A DNA stretch of 64,000 nt, taken from NCBI RefSeq assembly GCF_000219625.1, contig NC_018217.1, positions 3,720,001-3,784,000 of the forward strand, in the 5' to 3' direction. How positions within the stretch are numbered: position 1 is the stretch's first letter; each line of letters opens with the position of its first letter. The notes beneath the pieces were generated by a model. It had not been told where the DNA came from. It saw nothing but the letters and a program-made list of their open reading frames with translations, and searched no databases. The position numbers and the translations under genes were made by a program. Source of the stretch: Zymoseptoria tritici IPO323. Its lineage: Eukaryota; Ascomycota; Dothideomycetes; Mycosphaerellales; Mycosphaerellaceae. Of this stretch, positions 19,449 to 31,412 are shown piece by piece.

Positions 19449-22400
19449 TTAGAGGATAGTGTTTAGGGATTTTGGTTTTGTTAGACAGTCTACAAGCTGC
19501 ATATCTGTCCTTACAAACTCTACCTTAATACTCCCCTTGTTATGTTGCTCTCTGCAGTAATAGTTCCTAAGAGAGACATATCTTAATCTTTTGGAGTTAG
19601 CATAGTTTTCCACAAGGCTAATAGCTAATTAATTGTCTACTTTAATAAGGATAGTAGAAATGCTTTTAGCCTAGGTAAAGGGCTAGAGCTTATTAATAAG
19701 ATTCCTTACCTAATTTACTTCTCTTATTACCTTAGTAAGAGAGAGGTACTCTGCCTTAGTGCTAGACAGCACTACTTCTTTCTGTAGTTAAGATCTCTAG
19801 ACAACTAGGCCTCCTGCAATTTTAAAGAGCATTCCTAAGGTAGACCTAAATATGCTAGGATTACTAGTAAAGTCAGAGTCTAAGAATGCTTTAATCTAAA
19901 TTTGCTCCTTAGTTTTCCTATACACAAGGCACTTGTTAATTGTGCCTGCAACATATCTCTAGATATGTTTAGCTGCCTAAACATGCAAAGGTCCTAGGTT
20001 CTAAAGGAACCTTACATAGTAGTTAACAGCAAAACTAATATCTAGTCTAGTATAGTTTAACAGATGTTGCAGTTCCCTAATAATCTTGTTAAAGAGATTA
20101 TAGTCCTCCTTTGTTCCCTTATCCTAGAGGGGTTTAAGGAGGGTGTTAAGGAGGTACTTAACACTCTTTGCATTGCTAAGACTATGTCCTTAAAGTTTGT
20201 CTCTAGAATAGTGTTCCTAAGAGACAGACATAGAGCTATCTTTCCCTTCCTTTAGGTAAAGTCCAAGAAAGATATTAGTATTAACAACCTTAATTGTGTA
20301 CTTCTGCTCTAATCCCTTAATTAGCTTGTTAATCTTATAGTCTAACTATCTAAAGATCTAGAAGTTATCTACATAAAGGAGAACAAGGATGCCTTTCCCT
20401 TAAAAGAGGCAAGCATCGCTAACAGTTCTTGTTAGACTAAGCTTTTAGAGAGTGTCTACAGCATCGTAGTGCTAGAGAGCAGCTGCCTGCTTAAGCCTAT
20501 ATAGTCCTTTCTTAACATGTATAATGTACTTGTAGGCATCTTTCTTAAAGAGATAAGCTCCCTCTAGTAGCTTAATAAAGATCTGCTTATCTAGGTTTAG
20601 ATTCAGGAATGCAGTCTTAACATTAACTTGTCTCCTCTTCTAGCTAAAGTTAACTAAGAGGGACAGAAGTATTCTCCCTATTGCAGCTCTTAGGGTAGGA
20701 GCAAAGGTATTAACATAGTTAAGTCCCTTCCTTTGTGTAAATCCCCTAGCTGTCTATCTAGCCTTGTACTTCTCTACAGTTCTATCTAAGAGCACCTTAA
20801 TCTTAAAGACCTATTTCCCTATAAGAGGGACTCTCCCCTTAGGGAGGGTGCTAATAAGTTTCTATTTAAGGCATCCTGTAGACTTAAGTAACTTAGCTTC
20901 CTTAATAATAGCTTTCTCCTATTCCTTGTAGTTAGATCTAGAGAGAGCTTCCTTAACTATCTTAGGATCAGACAGATTAGGATTTGTTACTTTAAGTCCT
21001 ATCTTCTAGATCTTGCTGTAGTCTTTTCTTACAACTAATCTTCTACTTCTTAAGAGTCTAAATATGCCTAAGCTTTCAGGACTTGCTTTATTGCCTAATT
21101 TCTTAGGTCTCTTAGGGCTTCTCCCTACTTTCCTCTTTCCTATAACATAAATGTCTAGGAAGGGAGTTATAGTATAATCTTAAAGGTCTTCCCCTTTAGG
21201 GCAATTCTCTACTAATGCTTAATATTATAGCTGTGTTAATAAGGCATTAGCCTGCTCCTGGAATCCCTTAGGACTTCCTTAGAATCCCTTAGGACTTCCT
21301 GTTTCCTTAGAAACATGCTCCCCCTAAGCTAGCTAGGAGGCTTCTTTATACTTAGTAGCCTCTAGCTAATTAGGCTTAGACTGCTTATGTTAGTTATCCT
21401 AGGACTGTATGTCCTAACCTAATGTTTGCTCCCCCTAAGATGTTAAAAGGGAGGCTTAGTTTCTCTCTCTCTGCATAGTATTAAATATATTCTCTACTTC
21501 TTAAAGATGAGAAGTAGTAAGAGGTTAGGCATCTTGCCCTTAGGCATCCTAGCCCTAATCTTAATCCTTAGTATAGATAGCATAGACTTCCTGTTCTGTA
21601 GCAATAGGTTGCATTAGTTATAGGAAACTCTCCCCCTAGAAGTCTAGGGCAGCAGGTATTATGCTGTATACCTTATCCTTATTGTGTGTTATATAAGGAG
21701 AGGTTACAATCTTGTGCTAAAACCTAGCAAGGGTAGATAGTTCAAACTTCTAAACTATATAGTTAGTTAAAGTGTTCTCCTAGAATCCCAGATTCTAGTA
21801 TTTCTCTGCTCTAGGATAGAACTTCTATAAATTAGGTCTCCCCTAATTATGCAGATATGCTCTGCATCTAAATCTCCTAACCTTTGTTAGATTAATATAT
21901 AGAGTTCTAGTATTAAGATCTTAATCAAATTCCTAAAGAGGAATCTTGTTAGTTAACAGGCATACTAGCCTGTTAGTAAGGAAGATTGCATATGCAACTG
22001 CAAAACTCTAGAGAGGGAGAGGTAGGCCAGAGTTAATTATTATTGCTCTTGCCTTATTAAGGATAACCTTGTTAGATAATTCTGCAATTCTATTCTGCTT
22101 AGGAGTATAGGGAGCTAAGAAATCCTATCTTAGTCCCTTATTCTCTGCAAATGTAATTAGATTATTATTGTCAAACTCTCCTCCTCTATCTAAGAACTAG
22201 ATCTTAACTATCTTTTTGTACTAGTTAAATGTCTTAGTAGTCTATTTCTTAATAATTTGTGCAGCTTGTAATTTAAGCTTGCAGAAGATAGCCTATCTCC
22301 TTCTTAACTTTGCATTAGTAATTATAAGGATGTACTTGCATCCAAAGATGTCTAGTAGAAAGATTAGTCCTACAATGTTAATATAGACCTTATCTAATAA

Positions 22401-23960
22401 GGATTAAGGTGTTAGTCTTAGAGTTCTTAACACTACTCTCTGTAACCTTGCAAGCTTGTATAGCTTACAGTGCTTAAGTGTAGATGTGTTAATCTGCTTA
22501 AGTCCTTAGACTTAAGCCTTTGTTGCACTAAGAATCTTGTTCCCTACATAGCCTAGTCTCTAGTGCTATCTTGTTGTGTTAGCCTTAGGCATAGCAAAGG
22601 CTAGACAGGACATGTTCCTGTTAGTTGTAGAAGCAACTTTGGTACTCCCCTTAGGGAGAGAGACAGTTGCATTCTAGAGGATTAGAACATTATAAGTAGA
22701 CTAAACCTTGCCTATCTTCTTATTATTCCTTAGAATGCATAAAGATAGCCTGTCCAGGTAGACCTTGCACTTTAGCTAGAGAGTCTCTGCTAAGATAAGG
22801 TTGTAATTAGAGTTAGGAGAGTACAACACATCTTGCAAGGTAATATTTGACTTATTCCCCTTATACTTTATTATAATCCTTACACTTCCTAAGTGTGTAA
22901 CTGTGCTTTGTCTAATAGCTTAAGAGAACCTGATTAGGGTTTCTAGGGGTTTAAGGTCTAAGAACTAGGACTTGTTGTTAAAGAAGTAGTATAATATACT
23001 AGAATCCTAGACAATAGTGTTACTCCTTTGTATTCCAGCGGCAGCAATTGCTGCTCCTGCAAATAAGCTGTCTAAATTAGAGCCTAAGCCTACATTAGAA
23101 GAGGAGATAGGCTTAATTGCTACAGCACCCTTTCCTCCCTTCTTGTTATGTCTCTTGCTCTTATCTTAGGACTTCTTCTTGTCCTTATTAGATCCTCCTT
23201 TTCCTTTATATACCCAGGACTTTAGGGCCTTGTTAGGGTGCTTCTTAAAGCAGTCTGCATTTGTGTGGATATAATAGGTACACTTAGTACACTAATTATT
23301 ATCTACTGTAGCACCCCTAAATCCTCCTGCTGTCCTCTATGTCTGTAGAGGAGGTTCCTTAATTAATAAGGTAATTAGCTCTTTAAGAGTTGTGTTCTTA
23401 ATATAATAGGATTGTCTCTAGCTTCTTAGGTATTCTAGATAGTAGAGGCCCTAGATAAAGAACAGCCTAATCTGCTTATTACTAAAGGTAAGCTTTAAGA
23501 CTAGAATGCTCTTAGACCTAGAGTATTATTCTGTTGCAGAGATGTACTTGTAATGCTACTTCTAGAAGTCCTTACAGTACTTCTAAGTGTTTGTTCCTTA
23601 GATCTTAATGTTGCTAATTCTAAGAATCCTTAGGCTATTATAAATGTTTATAGTTATAACAGGCCTGTAGGTAGCTGCAACAGTATTATATAGTTCCTTA
23701 GCTATCTTCTCTATATCCCTAAAGTTAGGCCTTAGAGATTAGTTAATCCTTTTGCTAACAATCCCGTATGCAATTAGGTCGTGCTTATGCCAGACTTAGA
23801 GAGGAGTTGGTCTTAGTCTACTAGTCAGAATAGGTTCTGTTACTAGAGTGTCCCCTCCTTCTTTTTAGGAAGGAGTTAGAGCCTAGGAGGATAAAGCAGT
23901 ACTCTCCTTAGTTAGTAGAGAGGGATATCTAACTTTAATTCCTAGCTTTAGTTAGGCAGG
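19449..23960 (-). pseudogene. Degraded Copia gag-pol region
   Basis: Recognisable islands in order are the CCHC knuckle near 23.26 kb, the RT core near 20.37 kb, the RNase H SSTKAEY near 19.75 kb, a block RLRYVSLRNYYCRE near 19.6 kb, and the pol tail ending about 19,449. Protease and integrase must lie between 23.2 and 21.2 kb, but I could not pin residues there. The upper bound near 23.96 kb is approximate. Stops and frame breaks occur throughout, consistent with RIP. Confidence 0.8.
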
Positions 23961-24224
23961 GCACTAGGGAATGTTATAAAAGACATAGCCCAACACCTCC
24001 TTGTCTATAAGGGCTGCTTTAAGCATCCTTAACTAGTCTAAGAAGTTGCTTCCCTTTCTTAGGACTTTATTCTCCTTCGCAGTCTTGAACTTATTAGCCT
24101 GCATTGCAGCTGTTGTTGTAACTAGCTCTTTCTCGGCTCGCTAGTCAACTATCTAAACAGTGTACAGTAAGGTTCTAATAGCTGCGCTTAGAACAGACAA
24201 TTCTTCCTTAAGTGTGCAGCAGTT

Positions 24225-24241
24225 ACGCCGGGCTTATAACC
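24225..24241 (-). other. Putative primer-binding site of the Copia element
   Basis: Immediately inside the 5' (right) LTR, the minus strand reads ggttataagcccgg. Position and the ggttat start fit a Copia tRNA primer site. The primer tRNA was not identified, and RIP may have changed it. Confidence 0.55.
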
Positions 24242-24412
24242 TGTTGTAATTAGACTTAAGCTAAGTAGAAGAAGACCTCTGATTAGCAGGTATATATTGT
24301 TATGCAGAGAGAATCTTAAGTGTGAGATTCTCACTTTAGCTATCTGTGTGTAGGAATGCCTTGGCACTAGTCACGTGCACTTCACTAATGGTCAGTCTGA
24401 TGATCCACAACA
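24242..24412 (-). repeat. Right LTR (5' LTR of the element)
   Basis: The 171-bp LTR starts tgttg and ends caaca. In its first 75 bp it carries the T/A form of all five differing sites; in the rest it keeps the C/G form at all ten. The element's promoter would have been here. Confidence 0.95.
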
Positions 24413-24417
24413 CCGGG
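24413..24417. other. Target-site duplication, right copy (ccggg)
   Basis: This matches 18050-18054 exactly. Host sequence with normal composition resumes at once, with no visible RIP leakage into the flank. Confidence 0.9.
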
Positions 24418-25051
24418 ATAGTCACGCTCCGTTCGGGCTTTGTCTTCACTCTTCCAGCAATCACCACTTCTCACTTCATCGCTCAGCTTTCTCTTTCATC
24501 CACCTTCTTACCACATCCTACCAGCATACGCAGTCCGGAACCTCAGCACATCCTGCGCGCATCAAGATACAGCTGGTCTACCTCCACCACGCGACTTTCA
24601 AGAAGAAGAAGACTCGAAAGCGCCCAGATCCGGGTTTCTGGACAGCGGACAGCGCCGGGCGAGAAGACCTCGTGCGCATCAAGACTTAAGGCAGATCAGC
24701 AGTGGAAAAGTGATATCGAGACATTGTAGCCTCATCGGCATTGGTCAGAAAGAGCTTCGGATCTTGCGGTCATTGCGCTGTGGACGCTCTCTTCCCAAGG
24801 CGGAATATTAGATTAGCAGGAGTCACTACACTTGTTGCACCCTTTGCCTCGTCCGAGGGACAGAATTCAGTGTCTACGCTGCTCATTTGAGCGACAGGCA
24901 CGCGCTTGAAGATCATCTGAAAGTGCGACTACACTTCCAATCACTGTCGCCGCGACCGCGCTCTCGAGTGCTCAGCTGTTCCTATCAACATAGATAGCAT
25001 TTCTGTGCATCACCGTACAGTACCACATTGTCGTTGTATGAGATCGAGGTC
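24418..25051. promoter_or_regulatory. pcf11 upstream region
   Basis: About 0.6 kb between the Copia element and the pcf11 start. Small reading frames at 24346-24811 are partly made of LTR sequence and show no domain, so I take this as promoter and leader. Confidence 0.4.
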
Positions 25052-27143
25052 ATGATGTCGTCCCATTCGCCGAGAGGCTCACTCTCCGGTGCATCAACGT
25101 CTGCTGAGGTGGCTGCGGACTTTGAGGAATCGTTGAAAGATCTGCAAGTCAACAACAGATATGAGATCAGCAATCTCACAATCATCGCCAAGGAGAACAC
25201 AGAACATGCCCAGGCCATCTCACGTGCGCTTGAGAATCACATCAAAACGGTAAGAACCTTTGTGTAACACAAGACTGACCAGCCACTCCCATTGACAAGG
25301 ATCATTGTGCTGATACGCCAAATAGACATCACCAAGCCGAAAACTCCCTGCCCTCTTCGTGCTCGATAGCATAGTCAAGAACGTTGGCACGCCGTACACA
25401 GTCTACCTTGGCCGCAATCTCTACAGCATATTCATGGATGCCTACACCCTCGTTGACGGCAATACTCGGAGAAACATGGAAGGCATGCTGAAGACGTGGA
25501 AAGAGCGCGTGCCTGGAGCGATAGATCCGCGGCCTGTATTTCCTGCCGATACTGTGCGGCCGATTGAGAATGCGCTCCTCAAAGCGAAGACTGCCGCTCT
25601 GCAAAGTCAAAGACCGCCACACGGACAGCCGCAGGGTGCATATCGCGCCACAGCGACACCTCCTCAGCACAATGGTCAATACCATCCACCGCCTCAGGCA
25701 CATCAGCAGCATCCGTATGGCATGCAACAGCCAACACCTCAGCCACAACAGTATCCTCCGTCGCAGCCGTCTTACCAAGAAGTTGAAGCCGTTAAGCGAG
25801 ATATCGACATGCTCATTCAGACATTTCAGCGGCAATTGGCACCAAACCCGCACGATCCACGACTGCGCAGCCAGCTTGCTGCCCTCCAGGCGCTGCATGA
25901 ATTTCTCAGCACCAAGAGCGTATCTGCAATGGAGTTTCAGAGCATCAAAGCTCAGGTCTCATCAATGACACCAGCGTTAGCCGCGCCGCAACCCCCTCCA
26001 CAGCCGCCTACACCCCAATGGCAAACACCTGCACAATATCCTCCGTATCAGCAACCACCGACTGGATTCCAGCCGCCGCAGTCATTCACGCCTCAAACGA
26101 ATGGCCCTCCCGCGCCGGCTCCGAATCCATTGGCTGGACTGCAGGCACTGCTCGCTAATGCGCCCAAGCCGAGCACACCACAGCTGCGCGCAGCCATGCC
26201 CGACCTCCAAAACGCAAGTCATTCTCAGATGAACTCATTACAGAACCATGCGGCAGCTCCAAGCGTGAACGGTGCTGCAGACCTCATTGCTTCCCTCACG
26301 AAAGCAGGACTCATCAACGTGGGTCCAAACTCGACGCCACTACCGCCAAGTGCTCCTCCTGCAGCATCAGCACCACCTGCGGATCCCACAGCTGCTCTGC
26401 TGAAGTCACTTCAGAGTATTCTACCCACACAGCCACCTCAAGGAGCCGCGCCGCAGCTTGCCATGCCACCAATGGGTGCGACATCACAAGTGCCCATCTC
26501 CGCAGCCTCATTGAAGGTCTTCCGGCCTGAATTGATCTACAAGCTCTACGACGGTCAACCGAATCAATGCAGCACTTGCGGACGCCGATTCCTCGCCACG
26601 GAAGAAGGTCGACAAGAGAAGAACCGCCATCTCGACTGGCACTTCCGCACGAATCAACGTATTGCTGATCCAGCGCTCAACCGTGGTCATCACCGGAACT
26701 GGTACGTCGATGAGATGGAATGGATTCGACACGTCGAGTTCGACCCATCCACCACGACGGCTACGGCAGGCGACGCACAAGCTGCAGTAAAGGCGAAGAA
26801 AGGACCACAAGACCAGTCTGTTCGTGCACCGGCGGGCATGACGAAGAATACCTGCAACATCTGCTTCGAGGAGATGAAGAGCAGTTACTCGGAGGACTTG
26901 CAGGATTGGATCTTCACGAATGCGACAGTGCATAACGGGAGGATCGTGCATGCGACGTGTCTGGCGGAGATGAGCAAAGGACAAGGCGGTTCTGGAGGAG
27001 CGGGAGGCTCGTTGGCGGCTGCATTGGCGAGTGTGAGTGGAGGTGGCAGGCGAGATCGGAGTGCTACGCCGGACTCCTTGTTGGGGAAGAGGAAGGCCGA
27101 GCAGATCCTGGTGGGAGGCGGAGCGAGAATGAAGACGGAGTGA
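25052..27143 (+). CDS. pcf11: Pcf11, mRNA cleavage/termination factor (CF IA)
   Basis: Two exons (25052-25249, 25326-27143) with a 76-nt intron encode 671 aa. The N-terminal CTD-interacting domain (residues about 15-145) includes VNNRYEISNLTIIAKEN and LPALFVLDSIVKNVGTPY, diagnostic of Pcf11. It binds the phosphorylated RNA polymerase II tail and couples termination to 3' processing. A long Pro/Gln-rich linker follows. The C-terminal zinc fingers are CSTCGRRFLATEEGRQEKNR (near 480) and CNICFEEMKSS (near 575), which flank the Clp1-binding region in known homologues. The intron falls within the CID, and its removal rejoins the conserved helix exactly. The start could also be ATG 25055. Confidence 0.95.
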
Positions 27144-27369
27144 TGTATATGATAAAGGTGCGACTGTTTACAGCGAGGCGTTGGCGGATGTGATTTGCAT
27201 TCATAGCATACGGCGGCGGGATCATACAGCTTCGGGCACAGGCAGTCGCATACCACCAAATCGAGACTAGCCTGATATTTGTACTTAGACCTCACAATCA
27301 TTCTGCAAATCATTCATCTTTCCAACATCAACAAGAACATCATAAATATCTGTCAGATCAACTGCAAAC

Positions 27370-27837
27370 ATGTCAAAAGACATTCCAGATCCATCAAATC
27401 CCCAACCTGCATCAGAGCCTACCACAACACCAACCAAACCCACCACCAAAAAACGCAAAAAGTCCACCACCACCAATGCGGACCAACAAACATCTTTTTC
27501 CATCCGCCATCCAACCCACCACTACCTCCATTTAACCCACATTTCCCCCTCTTCATCCCCATCCTCTCCGCTCGACGCCCTCACAATCCACCTCCACCTC
27601 ACCGCCGCCCTCACCACATTCCTCGGCCTCCACGGCAGCGCTATACCTTTCGACATTCTCAAACTGGACCCGGAGAGGAGAGAAGTGTGGGTGAGAATTC
27701 CAGCGGAAGATCGAGCGGCGGTGGTGGCTGCTGTGGGCGGTTGGGTTGGTGGGAAGGGGGAGAGTTGGAAAGTGGATGGGAGGGGAAGTTCGTGGGTTGT
27801 GGGTGGGGAGGGAGCGGAGGGGTTGTTTGAGGTTTGA
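27370..27837 (+). CDS. pop8: RNase P/MRP subunit, Pop8-like
   Basis: The single exon encodes 155 aa with a basic, Thr-rich N-terminus. The core (residues about 45-130) reads HYLHLTHISP, then LDALTIHLHLTAALTTFLG, GLHGSAIPFDILKLD and VWVRIPAEDRAAVVAAVGGW. This matches the fungal Pop8/Rpp14-like subunit, where the strand-helix-strand pattern and DILK...RIP.ED are typical. The product would act in tRNA 5'-end and rRNA processing. The gene is close behind pcf11 (226 bp), on the same strand. The family call rests on pattern recognition. Confidence 0.7.
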   Translation: MSKDIPDPSNPQPASEPTTTPTKPTTKKRKKSTTTNADQQTSFSIRHPTHHYLHLTHISPSSSPSSPLDALTIHLHLTAALTTFLGLHGSAIPFDILKLDPERREVWVRIPAEDRAAVVAAVGGWVGGKGESWKVDGRGSSWVVGGEGAEGLFEV

Positions 27838-28448
27838 GGTGGGAATATGGACGTCTGATGGCTACGGGAGTTTGGAGATCGGTGGTGTGAAGGCTTTTGA
27901 GGTTGGAAAATGGGTGGAGGATTTGTTGATGCAGTTCAGCAGTTCAGCGGGAGTTGGTGAATGTTCATGGTGTGAGTGTTGGGAACGGATTCTACTGGCC
28001 GTGGAATGACAGAGCGGAACGTAATAAGACCTGACGAGCACAGGCTCGGAGCTTTCAATGGTACAGAACTGCTACTCGTACACAATTCCCTTCTGACCAG
28101 TGCTTTCATTGTGGTATAGATTTTTCCCTCCGCGCTGTCGACGGCCACATCGCTGCCTGTCAGAATGCGGATGAAAAAAGAAGCACTTCCGAGCTATCCT
28201 TACAAGTCTCCTGCGTCGTATCCTGTTGCGACTTTGCTTCCTCGCAACAAGAGCAATCCCGTATGCCATTTTGCTAGCCACCGGGTCCAGCTGCTATGAA
28301 ACCACTACAGTTCTGTCCAACGCATTGTGCCTCCGAACCCAGCTACCAATACAACCATGAAATTTTGTTCTCAACGCTTACAGCGCATGCGCTCGTCCAC
28401 CGACCCATTATTACCCTCCAACTCTCTCCCTGGAATCAGTCCACTCAA
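27838..28448. other. Convergent intergenic region, pop8 and set2
   Basis: About 0.6 kb between two convergent stops. No gene is supported; both 3' UTRs are expected here. Confidence 0.4.
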
Positions 28449-31412
28449 TCATTGATCTGCGCTCAACCCGAGCATGGCCAACCTCTCCGGATTCATCTTC
28501 GGTCCCTTTGCCGATACTTCGTGATCCGGCGAGCCAGTGGTAGGCGGTGTAGCGATCTGATTCGGTTCTCCATTCCTCGATGATGGCCGACTGCCTGTAG
28601 CTGCACCTTTGATTGAAAAGCCGTGCTCTGCCGCACCGTTGACCGCAGGATGAAAGACGACAGAAGGGCCGCCGTAATGTGGATCGTGATCGTCAAGCAT
28701 GGCATCATCGCCGGCGGGCGGAGGAGGCGGTGGAGGAGGCGGAGCGAAAGCTTCGACAGATTCCGTGCGCTGTTTCTTGGAAAAGGCATTGTCAGCATCG
28801 GTCATGGATTCATCTCCACGAAGTCGTTTCAGAGCAGCAGCGGTCGGCGTGGCAGGCGTGGCATCGATGGCATCGATGGCATCGACAGACATGGCAACGT
28901 CCTGTTCTCGACCTTGGTCAGCATCGTCATCATCGTTGTCTTCAACGAGCATCGGGCTTCCAGGCGCGGCAGGAGAGTCCTCGGCGGAGTTGCCGCCAAT
29001 ATCCTTGGATGTATCCTTGCCAGCTCTCTTCGCTTCGGCGGCCTGCTTCTTCTTGACGGCCTTCTCAAAGAATGTCTGCGCATGCTTTCGGACGTCTTTG
29101 ATCTTCTTGTCGTCAATCTTGTTTGGATCGGCGACTTTATTCTTCCGAAAGTCCGAATCTACCACCTGCTTGGCGAACTCTTTCGCCCAGCGCTTGAGCT
29201 CATCCTTGGGCAGTTTGTGCTTGTATTTCGCGACCACATGCATGATGTGTGGTGAGAGTGTACCCTCGTATAGCTTCTTCTGCTTCTCTTCAGGCAGAGA
29301 CCGCCACTTATCCTCCTTGCGCTCTTTCTTTGGAGTGATCATCGGAGTCGCGGCAGCGGATGCAGGCTTCGGCGCCACCTCTTTCTGCGTTGCAACAATG
29401 TTCTTGATAAGATCATCAAGCACTTGTTGTTGTGAGATCGCCTTGGGCGGAGGCGGTGGAGGTGCGGCACTGGCAGGAATGGTAGGTCTTTGCCATGTGG
29501 TGGTTCCGTTCTGAGTGTAATAGTAGGTCTGGCCGGGCCCTGCCTGTGCCTCGAACCAGCCGGGAGGTAGTGCACCAGGTGGTGGCGGTCGGAAGCGAGG
29601 AGGAGGCCTGGCATTTCCAAAGAAGTTATTCGGTCGTTGCGGTGCATTTCGAGGTCCTGTCGGAGCAACAATTCTCTCTGGCGACTTTGATACAGACCGT
29701 GACTTGCGCCTTTCGGGTCGGTCGAGTCGATCAAGCTTGCGGTCGTGGACCACAGCATTTGGATCGCGCTTCATACGTGGTATCCGGTATGCAATCTCAA
29801 GCTTGCCCCATGCGGCCAGAAGTGTCTTTGCTCGTGATGAAACACCTTCGTCTGCATTGGTGACCAAAGTCTCCACAGCTTCCTCGATTTTTGAGTCCTG
29901 GATCTTGTTTCGGGTGAGTCGCGGCATTTTCTCCAGAATGTCAATGATCTGCAAGCAGACATTCACATCATCTGCGAAGTTCGTCAAAGCGGTCTTCAAG
30001 ATCCGGTATCCGTGAAAGCGAACGACTCGGTTTCGGACCTTCTCATCATCGGCGCGCTGAATGCGGGTGAGAAGCTTGACGGCAATCCACTTCTCCTTGC
30101 ACTGCATGAGTGAGGACATGACTTTGTTCACGCCTTCTTCGTCAAGACCTCTAGGCTCGACGTTGTTGACATATTCTTCGTCATCCTCCCCAGCCTTCTT
30201 CTTCCGAGGACGCTTCGCAACCGCTGTGTCCCAAGCGTCGGCATCGTCAATTCCAAGAGCTTCGATGATGGAGTTGGGAAGCTTGGTCGCGCGCTCGGTC
30301 TGTGTCTTGCCACCGATATATCCCGTGCAGTTTGCTTCGCCGCAGTAGCATGGTTGTGGCTCGGCGCCGTATCGGTCGACGTTGTAATTGAAGACCAGCT
30401 CCTCTCCAGCTTGTATAGCGCGCTCAGCAAAGATGCCCATACGCAGCTTGTCGCCCACCACCCACTTGTCGACGTAGCAATTCGGGTTGCAAGAATGATT
30501 ACAGAATCGTCCCAGATTGCCTCTTTTCGTTGCATCCACAAATTCGCCTTTTGTGAGGGACATGAAATAGAAGTGCTTGATGCCATCTTCGTCGTACTGC
30601 TGCATGCGACGTCGGAAAACATTCTCGCCGATGACTTCACCGATGTACTCGAAGATGAAGTCGTTTGGTCGAAGGTCAGTCTGCGTTCGGAGACCGTAGC
30701 CTTTCTTCTCCGTCTTGATGACATCGACGTTGGCGTACTTCTTCCGCTGGAACCGCATGTTTTGGCATTTTGACCCGCAATTGCAGTCAGCAACACATTC
30801 CATTTTGGTCGCACGGTTGATACAGTCAGAGTCTTCGCCACAGGCATGGTTCGAGCGGGAAGGTGCGTCTGTCGTTCACAAATCAGCTGTTGTCCGTTGG
30901 CTGCGAATTTTGGTATGTCTTGTCTTACCCCACTCCTCAGAGCAGTCGCACTCCAGCGCATGCTCGGTGGTGCCCAAGTACTTGTTGGCGTATGTGCATT
31001 CCGACAGAAGCTCAAATGTCGATGTGGCCTCTTTGGTCTTGTCCTCATACTCGTGGTACATCTGAGGTGCGCGCTTCTCGATCTTGTGAGAGGTAGAGCG
31101 TGACAGCTTGAGGCCTCTGGGTTCTGCCTTGACAACAATTTCACCTCCCACGATCTCCTCCTCATCGGACTTGACAGCAGGCGAGTCTGCCGCGCTTTGT
31201 AGTTTGGATCCCGAGCGAGACGCCCTCTTGCTGTAGTTTGCGGGTGTGCCGGTCCGGCTGCTCAAGACGCTGGCTGGCACTGACGTCTCCTCTTCCTTGA
31301 CTGAGGCTGGTGCAGCATCACTGTCCGCCTCCATATCCGCGTCTTCCTCTTTCAGATGCATATCTCGTACTTCCGACTCCAGGCGCGGAGCTGTGGCGTC
31401 GGATGTCGCCAT
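28449..31412 (-). CDS. set2: Set2 histone H3K36 methyltransferase
   Basis: Exons 31412-30929 and 30868-28449, joined over a 60-nt intron, encode 967 aa. Domains in order: an acidic disordered N-terminus; the AWS Cys cluster ([32 protein letters not shown], residues about 150-200); SET (about 205-325, with [18 protein letters not shown] and [12 protein letters not shown]); post-[17 protein letters not shown]; a WW domain ([13 protein letters not shown]...TTTWQRP, near 600-630); and an SRI domain near 700-790 that binds elongating RNA polymerase II. All catalytic SET motifs are present. The intron sits inside AWS, and splicing restores the Cys spacing. Confidence 0.97.

Larger units (their letters stand above)
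18055..24412 (-). mobile_element. Complete but RIP-inactivated Ty1/Copia LTR retrotransposon
   Basis: The 6,358-bp element is bounded by 171-bp LTRs and a 5-bp target duplication. Its coding strand is minus, shown by a purine tract next to the left LTR and by pol motifs read right to left. These are a Gag CCHC knuckle at 23291-23235 (CTKCTYYIHTNADC), the reverse transcriptase core YVDN at about 20375-20364, the RNase H motif SSTKAEY at 19766-19746, and the pol tail MQLVDCLTKP at 19502-19473. The order gag, then (degraded) protease and integrase, RT, RNase H is Copia-type. Stops fill every frame, and TpA is greatly enriched at the expense of CpA/TpG. The YVDN and SSTKAEY changes themselves fit TpG-to-TpA. 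No complete reading frame survives, so it is non-autonomous now. Confidence 0.95.

Noticed and set aside
20064..20255. 63-codon frame inside the Copia element on the plus strand
   Set aside because: Runs antisense to the pol region; an isolated open stretch in RIP-altered AT-rich DNA.
24346..24811. Overlapping frames of 104-127 codons just right of the Copia element
   Set aside because: They start in LTR sequence, lack domains and overlap in three frames; more likely the pcf11 leader.
28699..29514. 271-codon plus-strand frame opposite set2
   Set aside because: Antisense of the Lys/Ala-rich set2 C-terminal half, low complexity, no own features.
30128..31165. 345-codon minus-strand frame over set2
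   Set aside because: It is an out-of-frame shadow of the SET and AWS exons; the real frame contains every catalytic motif.
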